A DNA stretch of 31,092 nucleotides from Oscillospiraceae bacterium (GTDB taxonomy: Bacteria > Bacillota > Clostridia > Oscillospirales > Ruminococcaceae). Under the pieces are notes generated by a model, which saw only the letters and a list, made by a program, of their open reading frames with translations, was not told the origin of the DNA and searched no databases. The DNA lies in the NCBI GenBank assembly GCA_900768705.1, contig CAAGEB010000134.1:1-31092 (forward strand). The letters run 5' to 3'. Positions 10,601 through 17,405 of this stretch are shown here, in pieces (within the stretch, counting starts at the first letter, position 1; each line of letters starts with the position of its first letter). The translations under genes and the position numbers were made by a program.

Positions 10601-11280
10601 AGAAAATTCAGCTGGCTTGAGGTAAAGTCGTTGAAATAATTTACAAAAATGTTTGCTCCGTCAAAAATATGATTGTTAACATTGGTAATAAGATCTGCGG
10701 CTTTTGCGGTAAAATCCAGACTGTCAATATAATCCGAAAGATAGCTTTCGTAGGAGCGGTAAATCTTTATTACATCGCACAGTTTTTTTGCAACAGAACC
10801 GTATTTATTATCGGAGCCGTCGCTATCCGACAGCATTTTTTTTCGGATTGCATTTTCATCCAGGTCGTTGGCGTTAATTCCGGAGGTTTTAAGCATAGAA
10901 ACGGTTCCCACCATTTTCTGGCAGAAGCCTGCTTTTTCGGTAACGCCTTTCAGCAGAGAAAGGTCGTTTTTCTGCTCCTTAACCGCCTTATGCATTACAA
11001 TATTTTTTACTATGCTGTTGGCAACGGGCTTTGCCATTCTGAAGCTGTCGAGAATTTCGCCGGACAGGGAAGCGAATGTTACAAAACGGATTTTATTCTG
11101 AAACCGCAGAAGATTTCTTTTCTTCAGCTCCAGACAAACTTCTTTTTCGGTTTCAAAAGTAAACTGATCCGGTATGATGTAAAAAATATTTCCGGATCCG
11201 TTTTCAAGAAGTTTGATTATCTCATTGCAGACCGCTCCGGAAATATCGTAATTTGCTCCTCCGGTGATAAATGTAACCAT
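7672..11280 (-). CDS. addB: AddB, nuclease / inactive-helicase subunit of AddAB, with degenerate Walker A
   Basis: AddB partners AddA. Its C-terminal nuclease cuts the other strand and its iron-sulfur cluster stabilises that domain. The 1202-residue protein shows the nuclease motifs GIIDRVD and VVDYKTK (Asp1003, Lys1005) and the four-cysteine cluster pattern: Cys799, then Cys1174, Cys1177 and Cys1183. The N-terminus aligns with AddB (ITGG....IFYIIPDQFTFETE), but the nucleotide-binding loop reads G-G-A-N-Y-D-I-S where Bacillus AddB has G-R-S-G-S-G-K-T. The invariant lysine is therefore missing. AAGGAG lies eight bases upstream of the ATG. The stop codon of the HAD-fusion gene lies one base before this start (TGA-A-ATG), and addA starts three bases after its end. 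Confidence 0.93.
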   Translation of the reverse strand: MVTFITGGANYDISGAVCNEIIKLLENGSGNIFYIIPDQFTFETEKEVCLELKKRNLLRFQNKIRFVTFASLSGEILDSFRMAKPVANSIVKNIVMHKAVKEQKNDLSLLKGVTEKAGFCQKMVGTVSMLKTSGINANDLDENAIRKKMLSDSDGSDNKYGSVAKKLCDVIKIYRSYESYLSDYIDSLDFTAKAADLITNVNNHIFDGANIFVNYFNDFTSSQLNFLEKLMFRADNLTLGFVCTPEDTDTRDDVFYTARTQISKLSKEAADNNLEVKYITDGFSDRMENSPELSELSRKIFGYTKGTQSLNDCCQLIRATDVDEELDFVAAKIRQLCLEKGYLYRDIAVLCTDAQLYGKRIDAAFNKYDIPFFKDIPRTILFRPAVNLILSLLDVLRNFSLDTLLIYIKTGFICKSASINGKETKIPLSDKEIDTFESYLFEWNLRTHHLKKNTPFNFYSKNGGKTPETEQTAEIVRVNAVVPVIELQKRLKKADGSEMTQLIFNFINESLDIRKGLYNRTLSPNGDNLDIVRSERQVWDALVEIFETLYKELRNINISLDDYYRLFYDICAETDPAMPPQYLDSVLVGSIDRTRTHRIRAAFIVGADYKRFPTPASAPGIFSQFETRIISENIADISAVPSKEYCLRSGKEQYCLSLYRAYRAVSLPSDYLCLSYFDYENGGTQNQPSEVIGSILRLFPGSKIIKADSFGDDFYCSSLKAAKIRYAEKFYLDEKKRAVLREVLKKMECREYLDRLDEVSHFNSDDISRSDAHTVESKTAQIILPRICGATAIEALDDCKFRFFCRYVLGIEEPTRRVFNFANRGNIMHYVLQMVLKHFSGNINAFIKLGRAELVGYARHFLREYIEKETNGDFSDDKRSGFLFYNIANTAADVLITMQAEFSVGKFRPKFFELKLSENRRLPIIDDCSVNAIPPAARLYIEGNTDCGTIPDYSAKDESGLFLNVNPLEISLSSGTNISISGIIDRVDMFSSDQGSRFLRVVDYKTKSKPFDKDLASNGINIQMLLYMMALCDANKDNAGINLKPGEISYIPSKNSGAADIELSPMSLLALNHCPTGFYIRENEILQEREEYRNYILNAIAKENNTSPDKLDSDLTSIISRYFGTEDEKAAVNPEEFGQLCGDCMSVIKGNLEDAFGGNYSAIPLQIGNKAENCEYCRFQLICGNKGETHTVKKKDKAKEGE

Positions 11281-11281
11281 T

Positions 11282-12847
11282 TCAACGCTCCTTCAATGAA
11301 TAGACTATAGCGTTTCCCTTTTTCCCCACCGCTTCAATAAGACCTACCGTTCTCAGAATCTCCGTGCGGAGAGAAAGGCTGACTTCCTTTGCGGCAGAAC
11401 AAAGCTCCTTTTTCGTAAATTTGTCCGGAAGGTTTTCGGGAATCCATCTGCGATAATCTTCAGGGGAATTCAGTCGTATTTCTTCCGTTATTTCCAGAGG
11501 AACTTTTTCAATATAACACTTTTTTCTGGCGTATCTGTTTCTCATATCGGGGATTTCATTTCCGTGGAAATATACCCTTTTTTCTATTTTCAATTTAACA
11601 AGGATTATTGTGAGATTATCATTGCACAGATAATTTCTGATTGAGTAAAGCTCATTGAAAAAATCAATCATAGAGTGATTTTTACGCGGGGAAGTCTGTT
11701 TTAAAACTTCTCCGCTGTCATTCTCAATAAAAATTGTTCTGTATTCGCCGATAATAGGATATACAACATTAGTGCGGGCGGCTGACAGAAAGGCAGGAAG
11801 CTTTTCATTCAGACGATAAAGAGATTTTGTCTGAATTTCAATAATTCCTTCTTCACTTACAGCGTCCGCATAAAAATTCCCGATTTTGATTTCCTGTTCA
11901 TTGCTGCTTGGAGCATAATAGTTTTTCAGCGATGAATGTATAAGCTTTTCGTTTTGGGTTCCGACAGAACCGTGCAGACCCTTTGAACGGGAAAAAGCTT
12001 TTTCCACTGCTATTTCAAATCTTTTTACTATGTTATCCGGACATTCCCGACCTGATATGAAATTTACCACTGCGTCGTTATCGTTGCTTTCGATAATAAT
12101 ATCCGCACTTTTTTTCAGCTCTGAACAGGCATTGCTGACTGCGGCTCCCACATCTGCCATACGGAGCATAAGCCTATCGTTGTTATTATCGCCGAAGCAC
12201 ACAAGCTCATCTGCTCCGAGCAGTTCCTTGACCTGCATAACTGCATTGGCTTTGCCGGCGTTTTTTGAATATATTTCATACCAGACCGTATCATCATAGG
12301 TATCCGGCTGAATGTTCCGTGAAAAACCGTTTTCGCTGCAAAAAACCTTGTCGGGCTTTTCATAATCGGCTGCGTTTATAATGGTGAAATAAAAAATTCT
12401 GCCTTCAAAGAGTTCATTATAATTATGGCAGGCTCTTAGTCTTTTGTCACCCTTTCTGGCGTCAAGATAACCACGAACCTCGGCTGCTCTATTCGCCAGA
12501 AAAGAAACCCTCTCTCTGCCGTCGATATAGGAATACACCAGCGGCGCATATCCGCCGCTTTCCAGAAATTCCTTTGCGATTGTCAGGGATTGTTCGGAAA
12601 AAATATTCTCGATAATATGCTTTCCGCTTTTCGGGTCAATGACGAAAACGCCGTTAAAGGTTACGGCAGGACAATTAAGGGCAAGCCCATTCACCAGGGG
12701 AGCGGCACTGGCAAAAGACCGTGCCGTAGCGTAAGTGAAATTAATCCCGTCGGAAATCAATCTGTTCATCATATTTACCGAGTAATCCGACAGAGAGGCG
12801 TCCGAACGCAGAAAAGTACCGTCCAGATCCGTAACATAAAGCGTCAT
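11282..12847 (-). CDS. HAD-family (Cof-type) phosphatase fused to an uncharacterised nuclease-like plus winged-helix-like domain
   Basis: Residues 1 to about 270 form a Cof-type HAD hydrolase: DLDGT at 7-11 holds the nucleophile Asp7 and general acid Asp9, and GDNNND from Gly219 is the metal-binding motif IV. These enzymes dephosphorylate small phosphometabolites. Residues of about 295-521 do not belong to a Cof enzyme, which is usually about 270 residues. This part begins EKLIHSSLKNYY (His304) and has Asp328 followed by E-I-Q-T-K (Glu337, Gln339, Lys341), which resembles a PD-(D/E)XK nuclease core of the E-x-Q type. It ends with a helical stretch near SPEDYRRWIPENLP, then a possible winged helix. 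I recall similar stand-alone uncharacterised Firmicutes proteins, but cannot confirm this without a search. No frameshift or stop is visible at the junction. AAGGAG sits nine to ten bases upstream; the gene starts four bases after the PfkB-kinase gene. Confidence 0.82.
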   Translation of the reverse strand: MTLYVTDLDGTFLRSDASLSDYSVNMMNRLISDGINFTYATARSFASAAPLVNGLALNCPAVTFNGVFVIDPKSGKHIIENIFSEQSLTIAKEFLESGGYAPLVYSYIDGRERVSFLANRAAEVRGYLDARKGDKRLRACHNYNELFEGRIFYFTIINAADYEKPDKVFCSENGFSRNIQPDTYDDTVWYEIYSKNAGKANAVMQVKELLGADELVCFGDNNNDRLMLRMADVGAAVSNACSELKKSADIIIESNDNDAVVNFISGRECPDNIVKRFEIAVEKAFSRSKGLHGSVGTQNEKLIHSSLKNYYAPSSNEQEIKIGNFYADAVSEEGIIEIQTKSLYRLNEKLPAFLSAARTNVVYPIIGEYRTIFIENDSGEVLKQTSPRKNHSMIDFFNELYSIRNYLCNDNLTIILVKLKIEKRVYFHGNEIPDMRNRYARKKCYIEKVPLEITEEIRLNSPEDYRRWIPENLPDKFTKKELCSAAKEVSLSLRTEILRTVGLIEAVGKKGNAIVYSLKER

Positions 12848-12851
12848 TTAA

Positions 12852-13673
12852 TCAATACTCCTTGCAGCCTTCCACAACAAATCTGTGGCTGAGCATATAT
12901 TCCCGCAGCTGCTGCATAGTCGGAAGACTGTTCAGCACTCCCTTAACCTGAATTGCCATACATCCGCAGGCGTTTGCTCTTACCACAGCCTCGCCCAGCG
13001 GGATATCTTCGGAAATTCCGCTGATCAGCCCTGCTGCAAATGCGTCGCCCGCACCCGCTGTATCAATCACCTTGTCTGCTCTGAAGGTAGGAGCAGTGCC
13101 GCTTTCCTTGCCGCTTTTATAAAAGGCACCGTTCTTATCCAGAGTAACAACAACCTTTCTGGTTCCCAGATTCAGATAATGCTCTGCAATTTTTTCGGGA
13201 TCATTCAGTCCGCAGAGCTTTTCGGCGTCTTCAATGCTTGGGACAAACACATCGGAAAATGCCGCAAATCTGTTCAGAATATCATACTTTTCACAGTCAA
13301 TTCCGCCTGAGTCCGGGTCGAAAACTATATCGATTTCCTGTTCTCTGCAACGGCTGCCAAGTGATTCCAGTACTTTTTCATCGCAGGAAGCAACAGTTCT
13401 TCCGGAAAAATACACGGAGCATATTCCCGACAAATCCAGACCGTTTATATCATCGGCGGAAAGTATATCGTTATCGTCACAAATAACATAGTCGGTATCA
13501 ACGCCGTTTATCTCGAGAAAATCCAACAGGTTTTTTTCATTTTCCGGATTGATTTTTGTCAGAAAAGCCACCGGAGAATTCAGCCTTGCAAGACCAACGG
13601 CAGTATAAATTCCCGAACCGCCGATTTCCTTGTTATTAAAATCTGCATTTCCGAAAATCAAAATCTTGTTCAT
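12852..13673 (-). CDS. PfkB/ribokinase-family carbohydrate kinase
   Basis: A 273-residue cytoplasmic kinase of the ribokinase/PfkB superfamily, which phosphorylates sugars, nucleosides or related alcohols with ATP. The family's second signature DTAGAGDAFAAGLISG is intact, with the catalytic base Asp210 in GAGD. An N-terminal GGSGIYTAVGLARL replaces the usual GG.(A/P).N.A pattern. It is slightly shorter than typical ribokinase (about 300), which fits the compact members. The substrate cannot be assigned. The ATG overlaps the hisS stop codon (ATGA), so translation is coupled to hisS, and the next gene, a HAD phosphatase, begins four bases downstream. Kinase and phosphatase side by side suggests they act on related phosphorylated metabolites, but that is only inference. 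Confidence 0.87.
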   Translation of the reverse strand: MNKILIFGNADFNNKEIGGSGIYTAVGLARLNSPVAFLTKINPENEKNLLDFLEINGVDTDYVICDDNDILSADDINGLDLSGICSVYFSGRTVASCDEKVLESLGSRCREQEIDIVFDPDSGGIDCEKYDILNRFAAFSDVFVPSIEDAEKLCGLNDPEKIAEHYLNLGTRKVVVTLDKNGAFYKSGKESGTAPTFRADKVIDTAGAGDAFAAGLISGISEDIPLGEAVVRANACGCMAIQVKGVLNSLPTMQQLREYMLSHRFVVEGCKEY

Positions 13674-14905
13674 ACAGTCCTCTGCTTTTCAAAAGTTTTT
13701 ATATTACCGTCCGAGTAGCAGAACCCGATGAAGCCGCTGTTCTGCAGTCTGTCAAGAAAGCCTTTGAGTTTTTTCGGCTTTTTGAAAACCGAAACATCAT
13801 ATTCCTCTCTGAGCTGTTCAGCTTTTTCAAACACTTCCATAAAATTGTCATCATACAGGATAGCAATTTTATCCTTGGCGGAGGTTTTGCGGTTCATATC
13901 GATGAGAATACTGAAAATTCTCTCGAAACCTATGGAAAAACCGCAGGCGGGAATATCTTCGCCGAGGAATTTACCAATCAGCTTGTCGTATCTTCCGCCG
14001 CCGGCAACGGAGCTTCCGAAATTTTCGCTGCGAACCTCGAAAACAGTTCCGGTATAGTAACCTTGTCCGCGAACAAGGGAAATATCAAATTCCACGCCGT
14101 ATTTGCCGGCTGCAATAGCTTTGCTGTCGGAGATAATCCTTGAAAGGCGGGCGGCAGCGTCGGTTCCTACAATGCTTTCGATTTTGTCAAGAGTTACCGG
14201 AAGCTGTGCCAGAATATCATTCAGCTTCGAAACGGCGGATTCATCAAAACCTTTATCACGAAGCTCCGCACAAACTCCCTCCGCACCGATTTTATCCAGC
14301 TTGTCAAAGCTTACGCAGACTGTGGAAAGCTCCGATTCGGGGAAACCCATCTTGGCAAGCATAGTATTAAGAACCGCTCTGTCGTTAACACGAACGGTAA
14401 AATCACCTATATTCAATGCGGATAAGGCTTTTGCGGTAACGGCGATAAGTTCAATCTCGCATTCCGGCTCGCTGTCGCCGATAACATCAATATCGCACTG
14501 CATAAATTCACGCAGTCTGCCTTTCTGGGGATTTTCCGCACGATACACCTTGTCCATCTGAATTGCCTTGAAGGGCATAGGCAGATTTTGCCTGTTTGCG
14601 GCAAAATAGCGGGTGAGGGGAAGGGTGAGGTCGTAGCGCAGACCCATATCGCAAAGATCCTTTTCGCTGCCGTCGGCGAGAGCCTTTTGAAGCTTGTCGC
14701 CCCGTTTGAGTATTTTGAAAATTAGATTCAGATTATCGCCGCCGTCGCTTTTATCAAGATTTTCGATATCCTCCACAGCGGGGGTCATAATCAGAGAAAA
14801 ACCGTTCTTACGGTAGATTTCGGAGATAGTCTGTCTGATATTCTCACGAAGAGCTGCTTCTTCGGGAAGATAATCACGGGTTCCTTTTACGCTTTTAATT
14901 TTCAT
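13670..14905 (-). CDS. hisS: Histidine--tRNA ligase
   Basis: HisS charges tRNA-His with histidine using ATP. The 411-residue protein starts with KGTRDYLPEE, has class II motif 2 as YRAENPQKGRLREFMQCDID (121-140), the RYDLTLPLTRY segment (90-100), and the histidine-binding motif as RGQGYYTGTVFE with Arg279. In the common form that motif is RGLDYYTG, so L-D is replaced by Q-G here. The short C-terminal region (about 70 residues) is the anticodon-binding domain. The open frame extends to 15052, but AAAGGA precedes the ATG at 14903-14905 and the homology begins there. The upstream 49 residues are translated promoter and repeat DNA. It heads the long operon and is read from a perfect sigma-A promoter. 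A HisZ-type paralogue is less likely, because the tRNA-synthetase motifs and C-terminal domain are present. Confidence 0.9.
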   Translation of the reverse strand: MKIKSVKGTRDYLPEEAALRENIRQTISEIYRKNGFSLIMTPAVEDIENLDKSDGGDNLNLIFKILKRGDKLQKALADGSEKDLCDMGLRYDLTLPLTRYFAANRQNLPMPFKAIQMDKVYRAENPQKGRLREFMQCDIDVIGDSEPECEIELIAVTAKALSALNIGDFTVRVNDRAVLNTMLAKMGFPESELSTVCVSFDKLDKIGAEGVCAELRDKGFDESAVSKLNDILAQLPVTLDKIESIVGTDAAARLSRIISDSKAIAAGKYGVEFDISLVRGQGYYTGTVFEVRSENFGSSVAGGGRYDKLIGKFLGEDIPACGFSIGFERIFSILIDMNRKTSAKDKIAILYDDNFMEVFEKAEQLREEYDVSVFKKPKKLKGFLDRLQNSGFIGFCYSDGNIKTFEKQRTV

Positions 14906-14945
14906 ATAGAATTTTCCTTTCGGATATATAATTGTATTCCTATAA

Positions 14946-14974
14946 ATTATACCATTTCGGAAGAAATTTGTCAA
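14946..14974 (-). promoter_or_regulatory. Sigma-A promoter of the hisS-addBA operon
   Basis: On the - strand the sequence reads TTGACA (14969-14974), exactly 17 bases, then TATAAT (14946-14951). Both hexamers match consensus. Transcription should start near 14939, giving a leader of roughly 34 bases with no room for a T-box or other riboswitch before the hisS ribosome binding site. Confidence 0.9.
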
Positions 14975-15030
14975 GGCTTTTGTCGAAAAGGGGGCTAGGG
15001 TACTGCGTACCCCTGCGCCCGCATGTGGGT

Positions 15031-15116
15031 GGCGGCGTACCGCCGCTGCCAATTCCCAACGGCACTCAGCAATATTGGTTAGTTAGTGCCTGTAAGGTAA
15101 TAAGTCTGCACAGACC
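15031..15116 (+). repeat. Intergenic repeat unit R1
   Basis: This is one unit of a family seen five times in the window. It has three parts: a GC-rich hairpin (GGCGG-CGTA-CCGCC at 15031-15044), a middle block beginning CCCAAC (15055), and a right block CTGTAAGGTAATAAG followed by GTCTGCACAGACC. The following 16 bases, GGAATTTGCTTTTCGG, are nearly identical after R2. R1 and R2 form a tandem pair with a 112-base period: CCCAAC at 15055 and 15167, TGCCTG at 15087 and 15199. Confidence 0.8.
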
Positions 15117-15147
15117 GGAATTTGCTTTTCGGTCGGGTACCCCGACG

Positions 15148-15228
15148 GGGCGGCAAGCCGCTTTTTCCCAACAATATTCTGCAATGTGGATTAGTTTGTG
15201 CCTGTAAGGTAATAAGTCTGTACAGACC
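15148..15228 (+). repeat. Intergenic repeat unit R2
   Basis: This unit starts with the hairpin GGGCGGCAAGCCGC (15148-15161) and a T-run. It continues with CCCAACA and a middle block containing ATGTGGATTAG, then CTGTAAGGTAATAAG, and ends with the 12-base perfect palindrome GTCTGTACAGAC. It matches the - strand unit R5 across about 70 bases. The remainder of the 14975-15341 gene-free stretch holds further GC-rich hairpins (for example GGGTAC-TGC-GTACCC near 15000) and no credible gene. Confidence 0.83.
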
Positions 15229-15300
15229 TGAATTTGCTTTTCGGGGGCGTTGCCCACTAATCACCATAACAAAGGAAAGGTCTATTCCAACAAGCCATAA

Positions 15301-15326
15301 GGCTGCGGGTGACGCAGCCTTTGAAT
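15301..15326. terminator. Hairpin at the 3' end of cls, possible weak terminator
   Basis: GGCTGCG-GGTGA-CGCAGCC (15301-15319) lies 23 bases downstream of the cls stop codon on the - strand. The stem is strong, but the - strand has no clear T-run after it. The + strand follows with TTTGAATACTT. It could end cls transcription inefficiently or belong to the repeat-rich spacer, whose units also carry GC hairpins. Confidence 0.4.
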
Positions 15327-15341
15327 ACTTATATCGGGTAT

Positions 15342-16889
15342 TTACATAAGCGGGGCAAAAAGCTGGAGAACAGCTCTGCCGAAGCGAACAAAAATGTTCT
15401 GCTTAAGACAGTCCTTGTAGGTGATTTCCTGACATTCTTTCAATGTGTCAAGGTAGTCCTTTTTAACATCGTAGATACAGGAGGTTTTGAACATCCAAGT
15501 GGCACATTCAAAGTGCAGGTACAGGCTTCTGAAATCCAGATTAATCGTTCCGACCACTGCCAGCTTATCATCGGATACAAAGTTCTTGGCGTGGATAAAG
15601 CCGGGAGTATATTCGTAGATGCGGACGCCGTATTTGGTGAGGGTTTTGTAGTGGGCTCTCGTTACTGCGTGAACAAACCATTTGTCCGGAATATGGGGTG
15701 TGATAATACGAACATCCAGTCCGCTTTTTGCCGCAAGTATAAGAGCTCTGCGCATTTCATTGTCAATAACAAGATAGGGAGTTGTTATATACACATAATC
15801 CTTTGCGTCGTTGATAATATTGAGATAGACATTTTCTCCCACCGGTTCATCGTCCAGAGGACTGTCGGTGTAGGGAATAACAAATCCGTTTCCTTTGTAG
15901 GGAAGAATATCTTTTTCCTGAGGCATATACACGGTATAATCCGTAGGCTTTGCATTGTCCAGATAGTTCCACATTGTAAGGAACATCATTGTGAAGCTCC
16001 AGACTGCCTTTCCTTTCAGCATAACCGCCGAATCCTTCCAGCGACCGTGCTTCTCATAAAGATTTATATATTCGTCCGCCAGATTAATACCGCCGTTAAA
16101 GGCAATGTAGCCGTCGATAACAAGTATTTTTCTGTGATCTCGGTTGTTCATTTTTGCCGACCAGATAGGCTTGAACGGGTTGAAAACATGGCATTTTATT
16201 CCCTTGGCTTCCAGTTGCTTGTCGTATTTGTAGGGAAGGGTCAGCAGACAGCCGATATCATCGTAAATGACGCGGACATCCACACCTTCCTTAACCTTTC
16301 GTTCAAGTATCTCCAGAATAGTATTCCACATTGTACCTTCCTGAATAATAAAATATTCAAGAAAGATAAAACGCTCAGCCTTTTCCAGCTCCTTCACCAG
16401 AGCTTCAAACTTGGCTTCTCCGCCGGGGAAATAAGTGGTTTCGGTGTCGGTATAAACCGGGTATCCGCCGTATTTGTAAATGTATTTTGCCTGTTTTTCT
16501 ACGGATTCCGTTTCTCCCCGCATTTGTTTGAGAAGGCGCTTGTCCTGCGGAAGAAGAAGCTTTTCCTCCTCGTTGAATCTGTTCATTCGTTTTCGCAGGC
16601 GGTCTCCGGAATGGGAGTTTCCGAAAAAGACATAGAACATAACACCGAACAGCGGAAAGGTAAGAAGCGGAACCATCCATGCGATTTTATAGCTTGGATT
16701 TATGTCGGAATTGATAATTTTAAATGTAAAAATCAATCCGAGAACCCAGAAAACAATATATGAATATTTGTACAGATTTCCCAGCTGCCAGAAAAGGGTC
16801 ATCATATAAAAAATCTGTATCAGTATTCCGAGAATACATACTGTTGTACGGTTAAAAATTGCTTTCAGAAGTCTTTTTATTTTGTTCAT
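15342..16889 (-). CDS. cls: Cardiolipin synthase (phospholipase D superfamily)
   Basis: This membrane enzyme joins two phosphatidylglycerol molecules to cardiolipin and glycerol. The 515-residue protein has N-terminal hydrophobic segments (around TTVCILGILIQIFYMM, YIVFWVLGLIFTF and WMVPLLTFPLFGVMFY) and two HKD motifs: HRKILVIDG with His252, followed by FNGGINLADEY; and HAKNFVSDD with His433, followed by GTINLDFRS. Both motifs are complete, and the length fits bacterial ClsA-type enzymes (about 480-520). The frame continues upstream to 16976, but AAGGTGATG precedes the ATG at 16887-16889 and the promoter lies in the would-be extension. An ATG two codons earlier is too close to the ribosome binding site. 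It is a single-gene unit between the yab cluster terminator and the repeat-rich spacer. Confidence 0.94.
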   Translation of the reverse strand: MNKIKRLLKAIFNRTTVCILGILIQIFYMMTLFWQLGNLYKYSYIVFWVLGLIFTFKIINSDINPSYKIAWMVPLLTFPLFGVMFYVFFGNSHSGDRLRKRMNRFNEEEKLLLPQDKRLLKQMRGETESVEKQAKYIYKYGGYPVYTDTETTYFPGGEAKFEALVKELEKAERFIFLEYFIIQEGTMWNTILEILERKVKEGVDVRVIYDDIGCLLTLPYKYDKQLEAKGIKCHVFNPFKPIWSAKMNNRDHRKILVIDGYIAFNGGINLADEYINLYEKHGRWKDSAVMLKGKAVWSFTMMFLTMWNYLDNAKPTDYTVYMPQEKDILPYKGNGFVIPYTDSPLDDEPVGENVYLNIINDAKDYVYITTPYLVIDNEMRRALILAAKSGLDVRIITPHIPDKWFVHAVTRAHYKTLTKYGVRIYEYTPGFIHAKNFVSDDKLAVVGTINLDFRSLYLHFECATWMFKTSCIYDVKKDYLDTLKECQEITYKDCLKQNIFVRFGRAVLQLFAPLM

Positions 16890-16922
16890 ACACATCACCT
16901 TGAAAAAAATTACCACATCTCT

Positions 16923-16951
16923 ATTATACACAAACGGGGAAAAAATGTCAA
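16923..16951 (-). promoter_or_regulatory. Sigma-A promoter of cls
   Basis: The - strand reads TTGACA (16946-16951), 17 bases, TATAAT (16923-16928), a full consensus match. The expected start is near 16916, leaving a leader of about 27 bases that contains the AAGGTGATG ribosome binding site. Confidence 0.9.
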
Positions 16952-16981
16952 TAGACAGCAAAGCGTAAATTTTCACGGTAA

Positions 16982-17010
16982 CAAAAAACGGTGAAGCAAC
17001 CGCTTCACCG
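16982..17010 (-). terminator. Terminator of the yab/divIC cluster
   Basis: On the - strand the perfect 9-bp stem CGGTGAAGC/GCTTCACCG with a four-base loop is followed directly by TTTTTTGTT. It begins 18 bases after the stop codon of the divIC-like gene and separates that transcript from cls. Confidence 0.9.
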
Positions 17011-17027
17011 CTTATGTATTTTACTTT

Positions 17028-17405
17028 TTATTCATCCGCCGCAGGAACAACATAGTAGATACGCTCATTGGGATTTGCAAAATCCAACTTGTCACGGGCA
17101 ATCTCTTCGATATATTCATCAAGTGCAGCGTCGTCCGTAAGATAACCGTTAATCTGTTCGTTCTTTGCATTGAGAGCATTGGTTTCGGCAACCAACTGAT
17201 CGTATTTCTGAAGATTGTCCCGGATAGAGATATTGTCTGCGATAATGGTATAAATCACAAAGACAGCAACCACCAGAACAGCAACTGCTGCCAGCAGGGA
17301 AACAAGTCCCCGATGCTTTTTGTTTTGATATTTCCCCGATGACACCGGCTCTGTGGCTTTTTGATTTACAACCTCAGCTGCGCCGGACTGTAGCTTTGAT
17401 GACAT
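17028..17405 (-). CDS. DivIC/FtsB-type septum formation initiator protein
   Basis: A small bitopic cell-division protein. It has an N-terminal cytoplasmic part of about 35 residues with a basic YQNKKHR stretch, one transmembrane helix (LLAAVAVLVVAVFVIYTII) and a heptad-like coiled coil (roughly DNLQKYDQLVAETNALNAKN), then an acidic tail with ARDKLDFANPNERIYYVV, the family's conserved end. DivIC acts with FtsL and DivIB at the septum. Its place directly after yabQ is the order known in Bacillus subtilis. The start is uncertain: a GTG at 17417 has GGGGAA touching it (too close), while the ATG at 17403-17405 has GGGGAAG about 11 bases upstream, so I prefer the ATG. Either way the gene overlaps the end of yabQ. 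Confidence 0.87.
   Translation of the reverse strand: MSSKLQSGAAEVVNQKATEPVSSGKYQNKKHRGLVSLLAAVAVLVVAVFVIYTIIADNISIRDNLQKYDQLVAETNALNAKNEQINGYLTDDAALDEYIEEIARDKLDFANPNERIYYVVPAADE

Noticed and set aside
14906..14968. T-box or other riboswitch before hisS
   Set aside because: The leader is only about 34 bases, too short for a T-box, and there is no T-box sequence or antiterminator.
14906..15052. 49-residue N-terminal extension of HisS
   Set aside because: It would translate the promoter and GC-rich spacer, has no ribosome binding site, and HisS homology starts at the ATG at 14905, which has AAAGGA upstream.
15309..16763. 484-codon open frame on + across the cls gene
   Set aside because: It is antisense to cls, which has both HKD motifs, a consensus promoter and a ribosome binding site. 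The translated product is rich in Cys, Phe, Ile and His without any recognisable domain, and it begins in repeat DNA.
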